A stretch of DNA of 64,000 bases from Candidatus Geothrix odensensis. Its GTDB lineage: Bacteria; Acidobacteriota; Holophagae; Holophagales; Holophagaceae. A program made the translations under genes and the position numbers. Below the pieces are notes generated by a model that made no database searches, was not told the origin of the DNA, and saw only the letters and a program-made list of their open reading frames with translations. Shown one piece after another: positions 6,981-14,770 of the stretch (positions within the stretch are counted from its first letter, which is position 1; every line of letters begins with the position of its first letter). The stretch is taken from the NCBI GenBank assembly GCA_016714685.1, contig JADKCH010000010.1, forward strand, positions 46,006 through 110,005, written 5' to 3'.

Positions 6981-8095
6981 GGCTTCCAGCGAGGTGGGGG
7001 CAGGGGGGCGCAGGGCCGCTCGCCGTTCAGGAGCAGCGGCGTGGCCAGGGTGGGCACCATGGTGTTGGTTTCCATCTCGAAGAGGGGCTGCAGCAGGTTG
7101 TGCAGGGTTCCACCCTGGCGATACAGCACCTCGTCCACGCTGCGCACGCGGCTGGCGGGGATGGCGTTGGCCTCGCACATGGAGAGCACCTCCTCCACAG
7201 TGCTTTCCCCGGTGCGGGCTTCGATGAGGGCCACCAGCTCCTCGCGGTCTTTGACCCGGCCGCGATTCTTCTTCCACTCGGGGCGGGCTTCCAGGTCCAG
7301 GCCCAGCCACATGGCCAGCACCTCGAATTGGCGGTCGCTGCCCACGCCGATGGCCACGTCACCGTCCTGGCAGCGGAAGGACTGGTAGGGCACGATCTGG
7401 GGATGGGCGTTGCCCCAGCGGCGGGGCGGTTCCCCGGTCATGAGGGAGCCCGCGGCCACGTTCACCAGGCCGGCGAGGGCCGCCTCCATGAGCGGGACTT
7501 CGATGTGGAGGGCCTCTCCGGTGCGCTCTCGGTGCAGCAGGGCAGCCTGGATGCCGTTGGCGCAGTAGAGGCCCGCCAGCACGTCCACCAGGGCCACGCC
7601 CACCTTCATGGGACGGCCGTCGGGTTCGCCGGTGATGGCCATCCAGCCGCTCTCGGCCTGGATGATGAAGTCGTAGCCGGCGCGGCGGGAGGCCGTGACA
7701 TCCGAGGCGAAGCCGCGCACCGAGGCGAGGATGAGCTTCGGGAACTTCGCGTGCAGCCGCTTCCAGCCCAGGCCCAGGCGATCCGCGGAATCGGCGCGGA
7801 AGTTCTCCACCAGGACGTCAGCCTCTTTCAGGAGATCAAAGAGCTGCTCCTTGCCCGCCTCGGTGTGCAGGTCGATGGTGCGGCTGGTCTTCCCCCGGTT
7901 GGCGCAACGGAAGTAGGCGCTCTCGCCCGCATCACCGTCCTCGAAGGGTGGGCCCCAGCCCCGGGTGGGATCGCCCTCGGGAGGCTCCAGCTTCTGCACC
8001 TCCGCCCCGAGATCAGCCAGGAGCTGGGTGGCAAAGGGACCGGCCAGCACGCAGGACAGGTCCACGATCCTGAAGTGGGACAGGGGCTTGGGCAT
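6977..8095 (-). CDS. CaiB/BaiF-type class III CoA-transferase family protein
   Basis: 372 residues, normal for class III CoA-transferases and alpha-methylacyl-CoA racemases. The N-terminus RIVDLSCVLAGPFATQLLADLGAEVQKLEPP is typical, as are NRGKTSRTIDLHTEAG, VLVENFRADSADRLGLGW and the C-terminal AIPASRVRSVDEVL. At the place where CaiB and formyl-CoA transferase carry their catalytic Asp, this protein reads VPLMEAAL, that is Glu, so racemase-like or altered chemistry is possible. It shares a 4-bp overlap with dciA and lies 47 bp after a bacilliredoxin gene. The substrate cannot be told. Confidence 0.88.
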   Translation of the reverse strand: MPKPLSHFRIVDLSCVLAGPFATQLLADLGAEVQKLEPPEGDPTRGWGPPFEDGDAGESAYFRCANRGKTSRTIDLHTEAGKEQLFDLLKEADVLVENFRADSADRLGLGWKRLHAKFPKLILASVRGFASDVTASRRAGYDFIIQAESGWMAITGEPDGRPMKVGVALVDVLAGLYCANGIQAALLHRERTGEALHIEVPLMEAALAGLVNVAAGSLMTGEPPRRWGNAHPQIVPYQSFRCQDGDVAIGVGSDRQFEVLAMWLGLDLEARPEWKKNRGRVKDREELVALIEARTGESTVEEVLSMCEANAIPASRVRSVDEVLYRQGGTLHNLLQPLFEMETNTMVPTLATPLLLNGERPCAPLPPPRWKP

Positions 8096-8142
8096 CCGGA
8101 TTCTCCGCTCCCAGCCTACTTCAAGTCCCGTGTCGGACGGGT

Positions 8143-8571
8143 TCAGCTCGCGGCCACGGTCCGGCGGTAGGCGCCAGTCAGAGTGGCGGCGATCTCCTCG
8201 GGACTGTGGCCGAGGAAATCCTGGCGCTGCATGAGGTGGACCAGCTGCCCGTCCTTGAAGAGCGCGGCCTGGGGGCTGGTGGGCATGGCGCCCTCGAAGT
8301 ATTCGCGCGCCTGGGCCGTGGCTTCCTTTTCCATACCGGCGAAGACGGTCACCAGCTGATCGAACCGCAGGCCCTGGGACCGCAGGGCCTCGGCCACGCC
8401 CGGGCGCGCACCGGCCGCCGCGCAGCCGCAGACGCTGTTCACCACCAGCAGGGTGGTGCCGGGCTTCTGCAGGGCCTCGTCCACCTGGGCGGGGGTCAGG
8501 AGCTGCCGGAACCCGACCTGGACCAGCTCGTCTCGCATCGGGGCCACCATGTGTTCGGGGTAGTTGGACAT
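8143..8571 (-). CDS. BrxA/BrxB family bacilliredoxin
   Basis: 142-residue YphP/YqiW-type protein. In Firmicutes these remove bacillithiol from proteins; elsewhere they are general thiol-disulfide proteins. The CGC active motif is at residues 48-50 in NSVCGCAAAGARPG, and the C-terminus has the usual HxMQRxDFLGHSPEEIA segment. The start MSNYPEHM at 8571 has GGAGG 5 nt upstream; a 19-residue upstream extension has no such support. It is divergent from the FMN reductase across 72 bp, suggesting a shared redox-linked promoter region. Confidence 0.9.
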   Translation of the reverse strand: MSNYPEHMVAPMRDELVQVGFRQLLTPAQVDEALQKPGTTLLVVNSVCGCAAAGARPGVAEALRSQGLRFDQLVTVFAGMEKEATAQAREYFEGAMPTSPQAALFKDGQLVHLMQRQDFLGHSPEEIAATLTGAYRRTVAAS

Positions 8572-8643
8572 GCCATCCTCCAGGGGATGAAAAAGCTTAC
8601 CAATTAAGTCAGGATTGATCCAGGTCACATCTCAGGAGAAACA

Positions 8644-9183
8644 ATGCGACTGGTGCTGATGGGTGGAAGCCTCCGCCCCGCTTCGCTCAATGCGAGGCTC
8701 CTGGATTATCTGGCCCAGACTTTGGAGGCGCGTGGGCACGAGGCCTCCCCTTTTTCTGGTGAGGCCCTGCGCCTGCCGCTCTACGAAGACGGGGAGGCGC
8801 CTACCGCCGCCATCCAGGCCCTGCATGCCGGACTGCTCAAGGCTCACGGCCTCGTCATCGTGTCCCCGGAGTACAACGCGGGCATTCCCGGCCACCTGAA
8901 GAACGCCGTGGATTGGCTCAGCACCATGAAGCCCAGCCCGTGGGCGGGGCTGCCCGTGCTGCTCTGCGCAGCCAGTCCCGGGGCCTTCGGAGGCGCCCGG
9001 GGCCTGATGGCGTGGCGCGCCACCCTGGCCAACATGGGCGCGCTGGCGCTTCCCGAGGCGATCACCGTCCCGCAGGCGGACCAGCAGCTGGACGCGGCGG
9101 GCGCGCCCACCGATGCCCGCACCGCCGCGGCCGTGCCCAGGACCCTGGACGCCTTCCTGGCCCTGGTGGCCCGGCTGCGGTAG
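8644..9183 (+). CDS. NADPH-dependent FMN reductase family flavoprotein
   Basis: 179-residue flavodoxin-like reductase. The phosphate-binding GGSLRPASLN loop follows the first strand, and SPEYNAGIPGHLKNAVDWLS is the family signature that stacks on FMN. Members reduce flavins, quinones, azo dyes or metals such as chromate using NAD(P)H; the exact acceptor is unknown. The length is normal, with no signal peptide. A potential GGAGAA ribosome site precedes the ATG. It is divergent from the bacilliredoxin gene. Confidence 0.92.
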   Translation: MRLVLMGGSLRPASLNARLLDYLAQTLEARGHEASPFSGEALRLPLYEDGEAPTAAIQALHAGLLKAHGLVIVSPEYNAGIPGHLKNAVDWLSTMKPSPWAGLPVLLCAASPGAFGGARGLMAWRATLANMGALALPEAITVPQADQQLDAAGAPTDARTAAAVPRTLDAFLALVARLR

Positions 9184-9229
9184 GTCCGGGCCGTTTCTGC
9201 CATCCTGAAGGGTCTTCTCCGGAGCCGCC

Positions 9230-11005
9230 ATGAAGGACTTCTTCAAGAGTTTCTTCGCCACCCTCCTGGCCCTGATGGTGGCCGGGGGCTTGGCGTTCGT
9301 GCTGTTCTTCGGCCTGCTGGCAGTCGTCGGATCCTCAGGCAAGCCGACGGTCCCAGGCAAAGCCGTGCTGGTGTTCGACCTGGACACGAGCCTGTCGGAT
9401 GGTGAGCGCGACCCCGAGCCCAGTGAGGCGATCAGCGAGGCCTTGGGTGGGGGCGGCGCCCGCAGCCAGGTGCTGCCGGTGGCCATCGAGGCCCTCGACC
9501 GGGCCGCTTCCGATTCCCGCATCACGGCCCTGTTCATCACCGGCAACCTGCAGAACGCCGGTCCGGCCCAGCTGCGCGAGCTGCGCGAGGCCATCCAGCG
9601 GTTCAAGGCCAAGAAGCCGGTGCTGGCCTACAACCTGGGCTGGGGCAAGCGGGACTACTACCTGGCCGCGGGCGCGACGACGGTGTTCATCAATCCCTTC
9701 GGCGAGATGGAAGTGAACGGCCTGGCCAGCGAGCCCATGTTCTTCGGCGAAGCCTTCAAGAAGTACGGCGTGGAGGTGCAGGTCACCCGCGTGGGCAAGT
9801 ACAAGAGCGCGGTGGAGCCCTTCATCACCGACCGCATGAGCGATCCCAATCGCGAGCAGATCCAGATGCTGCTGAACGACATCTGGGGCGAGTGGAAGGA
9901 CACGGTCGCCAAGGATCGCAACAAGCCGGCCAGTGATCTCCAGGCCATCGCCGACGAGCGGGGACTGATCGAGGCCGAGGAAGCCAAGAAGCTCGGCCTG
10001 GTGGACCGCATCGCACCCTACGACGAAGTGCTCGACGAGCTCAAGAAGCTGGCCGGGAAGCAGCCGAAGGACAAGGACTTCCCCCAGATCACCCTGGCCA
10101 CCTACGCCGGGATCCCCGGCGAGGCGAAAGCGGGGAAGACCCGCATCGCCGTGCTGGTGGCAGAAGGCGAGATCGTGGATGGGGAAGGCAAGTCCAGCCA
10201 GATCGGCGGCGAGCGGCTCAGCCGCGAGCTGCGGCGCCTGCGCCTGGACGAGCGGGTCAAGGCGGTGGTGCTGCGCGTGAACAGCCCCGGCGGCAGCGCC
10301 TCGGCCTCGGAGCTCATCCAGCGGGAAGTCGTGCTCACCAAGAAGGTGAAGCCCCTGGTGATCTCCATGGGCCACCTGGCGGCCTCCGGCGGCTACTGGA
10401 TCAGCACCTACGGGGATCGCATCTTCGCCGAGCCCACCACCATCACCGGCTCCATCGGCGTCTTCGGCCTGCTGCCCAACGTGAAGAAGCTCGCCAACGG
10501 CCACGGCATCACCTGGGACAGCGTGCAGACCGCGAAGCTGGCCAACCCCATGACCCTGACCCGCCCCAAGAACGACCTGGAACTGAACCGGATCCAGGGA
10601 ATGGTGGATCACATCTACGAGCAGTTCGTGGCCAAGGTGGCCGACAGCCGGAAGCTGAAGAAGGAGACTGTCCACGAGATCGCCCAGGGCCGGGTCTGGT
10701 CCGGCCGCGAGGCCGTCAAGCTGGGCCTGGTGGATGAGATCGGCGGCCTGGGCGCGGCCCTGAAGCACGCCGCGAAGATGGCCAAGGCCGAGAACGACTT
10801 CTACGTGGCCGGACCCGAGCGTGAGCCCGATGCGCTGAAGGACCTGCTCCGGAACCTCGGCCAGGGGAAATCGCGGAAGCTAGCCAAGCCCGGTCCAGTG
10901 GACGCGCTGGCCGAGGCATTCAAGCTGCAGCTGGAGCGGGTGTCGGCCCTGAATGATCCCCGGGGCGTCTACGCCCGGCTCGCATTCGAAATCGACCTCA
11001 AGTAG
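9230..11005 (+). CDS. sppA: Signal peptide peptidase SppA, long (67K) type
   Basis: 591-residue membrane-anchored S49 serine peptidase that clears cleaved signal peptides in the periplasm. One N-terminal anchor (about residues 8-33) is followed by two S49 domains as in E. coli SppA. The catalytic dyad is visible as Lys192 in YKSAVEPF (N-terminal domain) and Ser386 in HLAASGGYW (C-terminal domain), with VNSPGGSASASE ahead of it. The Shine-Dalgarno GGAG precedes the ATG. The stop codon abuts the start of the marC-like gene, so the two are almost certainly co-transcribed. Confidence 0.95.
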   Translation: MKDFFKSFFATLLALMVAGGLAFVLFFGLLAVVGSSGKPTVPGKAVLVFDLDTSLSDGERDPEPSEAISEALGGGGARSQVLPVAIEALDRAASDSRITALFITGNLQNAGPAQLRELREAIQRFKAKKPVLAYNLGWGKRDYYLAAGATTVFINPFGEMEVNGLASEPMFFGEAFKKYGVEVQVTRVGKYKSAVEPFITDRMSDPNREQIQMLLNDIWGEWKDTVAKDRNKPASDLQAIADERGLIEAEEAKKLGLVDRIAPYDEVLDELKKLAGKQPKDKDFPQITLATYAGIPGEAKAGKTRIAVLVAEGEIVDGEGKSSQIGGERLSRELRRLRLDERVKAVVLRVNSPGGSASASELIQREVVLTKKVKPLVISMGHLAASGGYWISTYGDRIFAEPTTITGSIGVFGLLPNVKKLANGHGITWDSVQTAKLANPMTLTRPKNDLELNRIQGMVDHIYEQFVAKVADSRKLKKETVHEIAQGRVWSGREAVKLGLVDEIGGLGAALKHAAKMAKAENDFYVAGPEREPDALKDLLRNLGQGKSRKLAKPGPVDALAEAFKLQLERVSALNDPRGVYARLAFEIDLK

Positions 11006-11617
11006 ATGGACACGTCCTCCTTCGTCTCGGCCATCGTCTTGCTGGTGCTGGTCACGGATCCCCTGGGCAACATCCCGCTCTTCGTGGGGCTGCTGCGCCA
11101 GGTGGATCCGGCCCGGCGCCAGCGGATCATCGTCCGCGAGGTGCTGTTCGCCTTCGCCATCCTGGTGTTCTTCGCCCTCTTCGGGCAGCGGGTGCTGAAG
11201 CTCATGCACCTCACGGACACCTCGCTGGGCATCGCGGGCGGGGTGATCCTCTTTCTGATCGCGCTGAAGATGGTGTTCCCCCACCCCGAGGGGCGCGGCG
11301 CCGACCACCCGCTCCACGGGGAGCCCTTCCTGGTGCCGCTGGCGATCCCCTTCATCGCGGGCCCCTCCGCCATCGCCACGGTGCTGCTGCTGGTGAGCCG
11401 GGAACCGAACCGCCTGTGGGAATGGCTGGGCGCCCTGTCCGTGGCCATGGCCATCTCGGCCTTGGTGCTGGGCTTTGCCGAGAAGATCGCGGACTTTCTC
11501 GGCGAACAGGTCACCATGGCCTTCGAGCGGCTCATGGGCCTGGTGCTGACGGCCATCGCCATCGAGATGCTCCTGGCGGGCATCCAGAAGTTCCTGCTGC
11601 AGCTGCGAGCCGCCTAG
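11006..11617 (+). CDS. MarC/UPF0056 family inner membrane protein
   Basis: 203-residue integral membrane protein with about six hydrophobic segments. The opening DPLGNIPLFVGLLRQVDPARR is the family signature, followed by LGIAGGVILFLIALKMVF and PFIAGPSAIATVLLLVSR. Transport is suspected for the family but no substrate is established. It begins immediately after the sppA stop codon. It converges with the DUF4442 gene, and the two stop codons overlap at CTAG (11614-11617). Confidence 0.9.
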   Translation: MDTSSFVSAIVLLVLVTDPLGNIPLFVGLLRQVDPARRQRIIVREVLFAFAILVFFALFGQRVLKLMHLTDTSLGIAGGVILFLIALKMVFPHPEGRGADHPLHGEPFLVPLAIPFIAGPSAIATVLLLVSREPNRLWEWLGALSVAMAISALVLGFAEKIADFLGEQVTMAFERLMGLVLTAIAIEMLLAGIQKFLLQLRAA

Positions 11618-12099
11618 GGCTTCCGCTTGAGGCTGAGTTCCAGCGTGAACTCCGCCACGGGTTCAAAGGCGCCGTCCGGAAGCCTCACGGCGGCCTGGAT
11701 GCGCATGGGCTCGGTGATGCGCTCTTCGGATGCCAGGGCCCGCCGCACCTGGTCGCGGATGGCCTGTCCTTCTTCGCAGATGAAGTAGACATCGGATTCG
11801 GGGCGCTTGAGGAACTGGGCCTGGAAGGCCTTGAAGACCAGGGAGACCTTCCCGCCCGAGCGCTTGATCTGATCCATGGCCAGCAGGCCGCCGGCGCAGT
11901 CGGCTCCGATGGCCAGGGCCCCGAAGTACATGGAGCCGAGATGGTTCTTCGACCAGCGACGCAGTGGCACCTTGACCACGCACCGGGTCTCGCTGAGTTC
12001 CACCACGCTGGGCCGCACGGAGGCCAGCAGGGGGATCTTCAGCCAGCCGAAGAGGCGCATCCCGAAGGTCTGCTTGAAGCGCTCCAGCCGGGAGCCCAC
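11614..12099 (-). CDS. DUF4442-type hotdog-fold protein, second copy
   Basis: 161 residues from a GTG start just after rimM. It resembles the protein at 3737-4198 in length and layout (LRRWSKNHLGSMYFGALAIGADCAGG as the helix region) but is well diverged. It occupies the place where trmD and rplS normally follow rimM. It is probably the last gene of the ffh-rpsP string because the next gene converges on it. A thioesterase-like role is only a family-level guess. Confidence 0.75.
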   Translation of the reverse strand: MGSRLERFKQTFGMRLFGWLKIPLLASVRPSVVELSETRCVVKVPLRRWSKNHLGSMYFGALAIGADCAGGLLAMDQIKRSGGKVSLVFKAFQAQFLKRPESDVYFICEEGQAIRDQVRRALASEERITEPMRIQAAVRLPDGAFEPVAEFTLELSLKRKP

Positions 12100-12102
12100 G
12101 GG

Positions 12103-12654
12103 TCAGTCCCCGACCAGGTTGACGTCGAGCAGGCCCTCGGGCGGATCCAGGTCCAGGCGGCGGTTGGGCAGGTCCAAAGTCCACCAGGCCTTGATGTAGG
12201 GGATGTCGCGCTGGCCGGTGCGGCCGGGCCGCAGGTCCCGCATCACCACCATGTCGTAGCCCGCCGGGCCCGGGTCGAGGCGCAGCACCTCGCCCACCTT
12301 GCGGCCGGCGATGAAGACTTCGCAGCCGATCCACTGGTGGCGGAAGCTCTCCCCCTCATCCAGGGTCGCTTCGGCCTCGGGCATCCACAGGGCCCAGCCC
12401 TTGAAGGGTTCCGCCGCGGTCCGGTCCGGGAGACCGGCGAAGGCGAGGCAGGGCCGGTCCTGGTGCCAGCGGAAGCTGCGCAGGCTGATGCCGCGGGCGG
12501 GCGCGACTGGTTCGCCCTGCTCCAGATCCTGGTGGGGTGGGGCCAGCACCAGGCCCGTCATGCCCTCCAGGCGCTCCGGTCTATCCATGAGGGCGTGGAA
12601 CAGGAACTCGCCCTTGAGCCCCTGGATCTTGGCGAGGTGGCCGGCGAGCAGCAT
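12103..12654 (-). CDS. rimM: 16S rRNA processing factor RimM
   Basis: 183-residue ribosome maturation factor that acts on the head of the 30S subunit near uS19. The N-terminal RimM domain starts LAGHLAKIQGLKGEFLFHAL. The C-terminal PRC-barrel part contains WIGCEVFIAGRKVGEVLRLDPGPAGYDMVVM and ends IPYIKAWWTLDLPNRRLDLDPPEGLLDVN, all standard for the family. It follows khpA by 3 nt, keeping the conserved rpsP-khpA-rimM order. trmD, the usual next gene, is absent from this position. Confidence 0.93.
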   Translation of the reverse strand: MLLAGHLAKIQGLKGEFLFHALMDRPERLEGMTGLVLAPPHQDLEQGEPVAPARGISLRSFRWHQDRPCLAFAGLPDRTAAEPFKGWALWMPEAEATLDEGESFRHQWIGCEVFIAGRKVGEVLRLDPGPAGYDMVVMRDLRPGRTGQRDIPYIKAWWTLDLPNRRLDLDPPEGLLDVNLVGD

Positions 12655-12657
12655 GGC

Positions 12658-12915
12658 TCAGGCCTCGCCCGCCTCGTCCCCGTCGTACAGCTCGAGGTCC
12701 ACCGACAGGCCGGCCTTCTCGCCAGCGGTCTTGCAGAGGGTGCGCAGGGCCGAGATCATGCGGCCGTGCTTCCCGATGATGCGGCCGCGATCCTGGGGAT
12801 CGGCGAAGATGAGCACGTCGCGCCTCCGCCCCTCGCCCGAGATCTCCACCCGGAGGGCGTCGGGGTGGTCCAGCAGCGGCGTCAGCACATCGCGCAGGAA
12901 GGCTTCCAGGTTCAT
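12658..12915 (-). CDS. khpA: KH-domain RNA-binding protein KhpA
   Basis: 85-residue single KH-domain protein. The GXXG loop is IIGKHGR at residues 46-52, followed by the hydrophobic helix MISALRTLCK. KhpA proteins bind RNA, often with KhpB, and the gene sits between rpsP and rimM in many phyla, as here. The ribosome site is CGGAGAA ahead of the ATG. A terminator-like hairpin separates it from rpsP and may lower its expression relative to the ribosomal protein. Confidence 0.9.
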   Translation of the reverse strand: MNLEAFLRDVLTPLLDHPDALRVEISGEGRRRDVLIFADPQDRGRIIGKHGRMISALRTLCKTAGEKAGLSVDLELYDGDEAGEA

Positions 12916-12927
12916 GGCTTCTCCGGG

Positions 12928-12962
12928 GAGAACAAAGAAAGCCGGACCACTGGCCCGGCTTT
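12928..12962 (-). terminator. Attenuator-like hairpin between rpsP and khpA
   Basis: AAAGCCGG (12938-12945) pairs with CCGGCTTT (12955-12962) around a 9-nt loop. On the minus strand the stem is followed by CTTTGTTCT, a weak U-tract. It may partly terminate transcripts after rpsP. Confidence 0.6.
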
Positions 12963-12979
12963 CGTGGATCTGAGACGGG

Positions 12980-13222
12980 CTAAAGGACCTGGTTCTTCTT
13001 GAACAGGTCGAGCACGGTCTTGGAGGGCTGGGCGCCCTTCTGCAGCCAGGACTTGGCCTTCTCCACGTCGATGCGGACCGCTTCGCCGGCGCCGGCGATG
13101 GGGTTCACGAAGCCGAGCACCTCAACGGCCTGGCCGGTGGGGATGCGGTCGTTCTCGGAGACGACGATGTGGTAGAACGGGCGCTTCTTGGCACCATTGC
13201 GAGCAAGACGGATCGAAAGCAT
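12980..13222 (-). CDS. rpsP: Ribosomal protein bS16
   Basis: 80-residue small-subunit protein. The start MLSIRLARNGAKKRPFYHIVV at 13222 is the canonical bS16 N-terminus with AGGGAG upstream; an in-frame extension to 13276 was rejected. RIPTGQAVEVLGFVNP and KSWLQKGAQPSKTV are also typical. It lies between a TPR gene and khpA in an ffh-TPR-rpsP-khpA-rimM arrangement, close to the widespread ffh-rpsP-khpA-rimM order. Confidence 0.96.
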   Translation of the reverse strand: MLSIRLARNGAKKRPFYHIVVSENDRIPTGQAVEVLGFVNPIAGAGEAVRIDVEKAKSWLQKGAQPSKTVLDLFKKNQVL

Positions 13223-13279
13223 GGGCACTCCCTGAGCAGGAAAGTGTATCGCGGAAAGGCTCAATTCCCAAGCCATAAT

Positions 13280-14764
13280 TCACGGCTCGAAGGCTGAAGG
13301 CGGGAAGCTGCCCTCCAACACCGCTTGCCGTTCCCGGATGTTCCGCCGGAGGGTCGGCCAGCGGGGATGCGTCCGGACCTTGGCCAGGAAGGGCGAGTTC
13401 TCATACCAGGCCGCGCAGCTGAAGCCCTGCACGAAGGCCCGGGTCGCGCAGTCCACCCCTCGATCCGCATCGCCGAGCACGGCGTAGGCCTCAGCCTCCT
13501 TGAAGGTCCACTCGCCATCCGGGATGTGGAGCTTGCCGCGGATCTCGTCCATCTCCCGCAGCTCGACCAGGCCGTCCTGCGGGCGGCCTTCGAGATAGGC
13601 CCGGTAGACGCGGCAAAGGGTTCGGAAGTGGGGCGGGTTCATTCCCGGATCGCTGCCGGCGCTCATGAAGTCCAGGGCCTGTTTGTCCTGCCCGTGGAGC
13701 AGGGCGAAGTACCCGTTGTAGAAATGGATGCTGGCGTCCTGGCGGAGGGAGCCGGCCCTGGCGAGTTCCTGGCCAAAGGCCTCCAGGTTGCCCAGGTAGA
13801 GGTACGTGGTTTCCGCGAACCAGGAGGAGGGCGCGGCCAATGGGCCCAGCAACTTGGATCGCCGCGCCAGCGCCCTCCGGGCGCCTTCGAGCAGGCCCGC
13901 GGTCCGGCTGGCATAGGCGATGCCGAGATACAGGTCGGGCGTGTCCGGACGCAGCCGCACCGCGTCTTTGAGGGCCTCCAGGGCCACGCCCTGGTTCCCG
14001 GTGTCGGTCAGCATCATCGACCAGAGGAAGGTGGCCCTCGGGTAGCCGGGGACCAGGCCTGCGGCTTTCTGGAAGGCGCGGTGGGTGCGGGAGTTCAGGC
14101 CGATGCCCGCCTTCGTGGGGTCCACCCACAGGCTGCGGTAGAGGTGATCCCCCAGGACCGTCCAGGCGATGGCGCAGCCGGGTTCGGTCTCGACCAGGCG
14201 CTGAGTGGCTTCCAACTGGGCGGCCGCGCTCTGGTCGTTCCGGACGGAGAGGCTCTGGAGCAGGAGCCAGAAGTTCTGGGAGGAGGCGGGGAGCAGCGTC
14301 TCCAGCTGGTGGAACCGCACCGGGAGGGGCCAGTGCTGGACCATGTGCCGCATGGCTTCCAGGGGGGGCTCCCGGTCGAGGGTCTCCACAGACCAGGCTT
14401 TACCTGATCGGACGCGATCCACCGTGCTCCACTCCAGGGTCAGGGTCAGCTGGTCGCCGCTCCGGCTCCCCGCGAACCTCAGCAGCCGGGTGTCCGGAGG
14501 CAGCCGGTCGAGGTCCGCAGGAGAGGGCAGGGAGGAGGCGTGGGTGACGGTGGCTCCGGCCAGGACCTCCAGGCAGTCTGAGAGGAGTGTCTCCATGCCG
14601 GGACCCAGATCCTTTCCATGGTCATCCAGGGGCGAGGCAAGGATCAGGATGCGCCCGGTCGTCCGGTGTCCGGAGAGGTTCAGGACCGTGGCCACCAGGC
14701 CGAGGCTCAGGGCCACGGCGATCAGGATCCAGGGGCGGGCCATGGTTGCGCGGAGGAGGGCCAT
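13280..14764 (-). CDS. Membrane-anchored TPR-repeat protein
   Basis: 494 residues, no named family recognised. One N-terminal hydrophobic segment (about residues 10-30) precedes a globular region and then tetratricopeptide-like helices from roughly residue 190 to 460, for example HRAFQKAAGLVPGYPRA and ALKDAVRLRPDTPDLYLGIAYASRT. It is probably a periplasmic scaffold anchored in the inner membrane. AGGAG precedes the ATG, only 6 nt after the ffh stop. It is inserted between ffh and rpsP, which are usually neighbours. Some such proteins are fused to winged-helix or kinase domains; none is seen here. Confidence 0.75.
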   Translation of the reverse strand: MALLRATMARPWILIAVALSLGLVATVLNLSGHRTTGRILILASPLDDHGKDLGPGMETLLSDCLEVLAGATVTHASSLPSPADLDRLPPDTRLLRFAGSRSGDQLTLTLEWSTVDRVRSGKAWSVETLDREPPLEAMRHMVQHWPLPVRFHQLETLLPASSQNFWLLLQSLSVRNDQSAAAQLEATQRLVETEPGCAIAWTVLGDHLYRSLWVDPTKAGIGLNSRTHRAFQKAAGLVPGYPRATFLWSMMLTDTGNQGVALEALKDAVRLRPDTPDLYLGIAYASRTAGLLEGARRALARRSKLLGPLAAPSSWFAETTYLYLGNLEAFGQELARAGSLRQDASIHFYNGYFALLHGQDKQALDFMSAGSDPGMNPPHFRTLCRVYRAYLEGRPQDGLVELREMDEIRGKLHIPDGEWTFKEAEAYAVLGDADRGVDCATRAFVQGFSCAAWYENSPFLAKVRTHPRWPTLRRNIRERQAVLEGSFPPSAFEP

Positions 14765-14770
14765 GGTCTC

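Noticed and set aside
9335..10768. 477-codon minus-strand frame opposite sppA
   Set aside because: Antisense shadow with His/Leu/Ala-rich composition; sppA motifs are complete on the plus strand.
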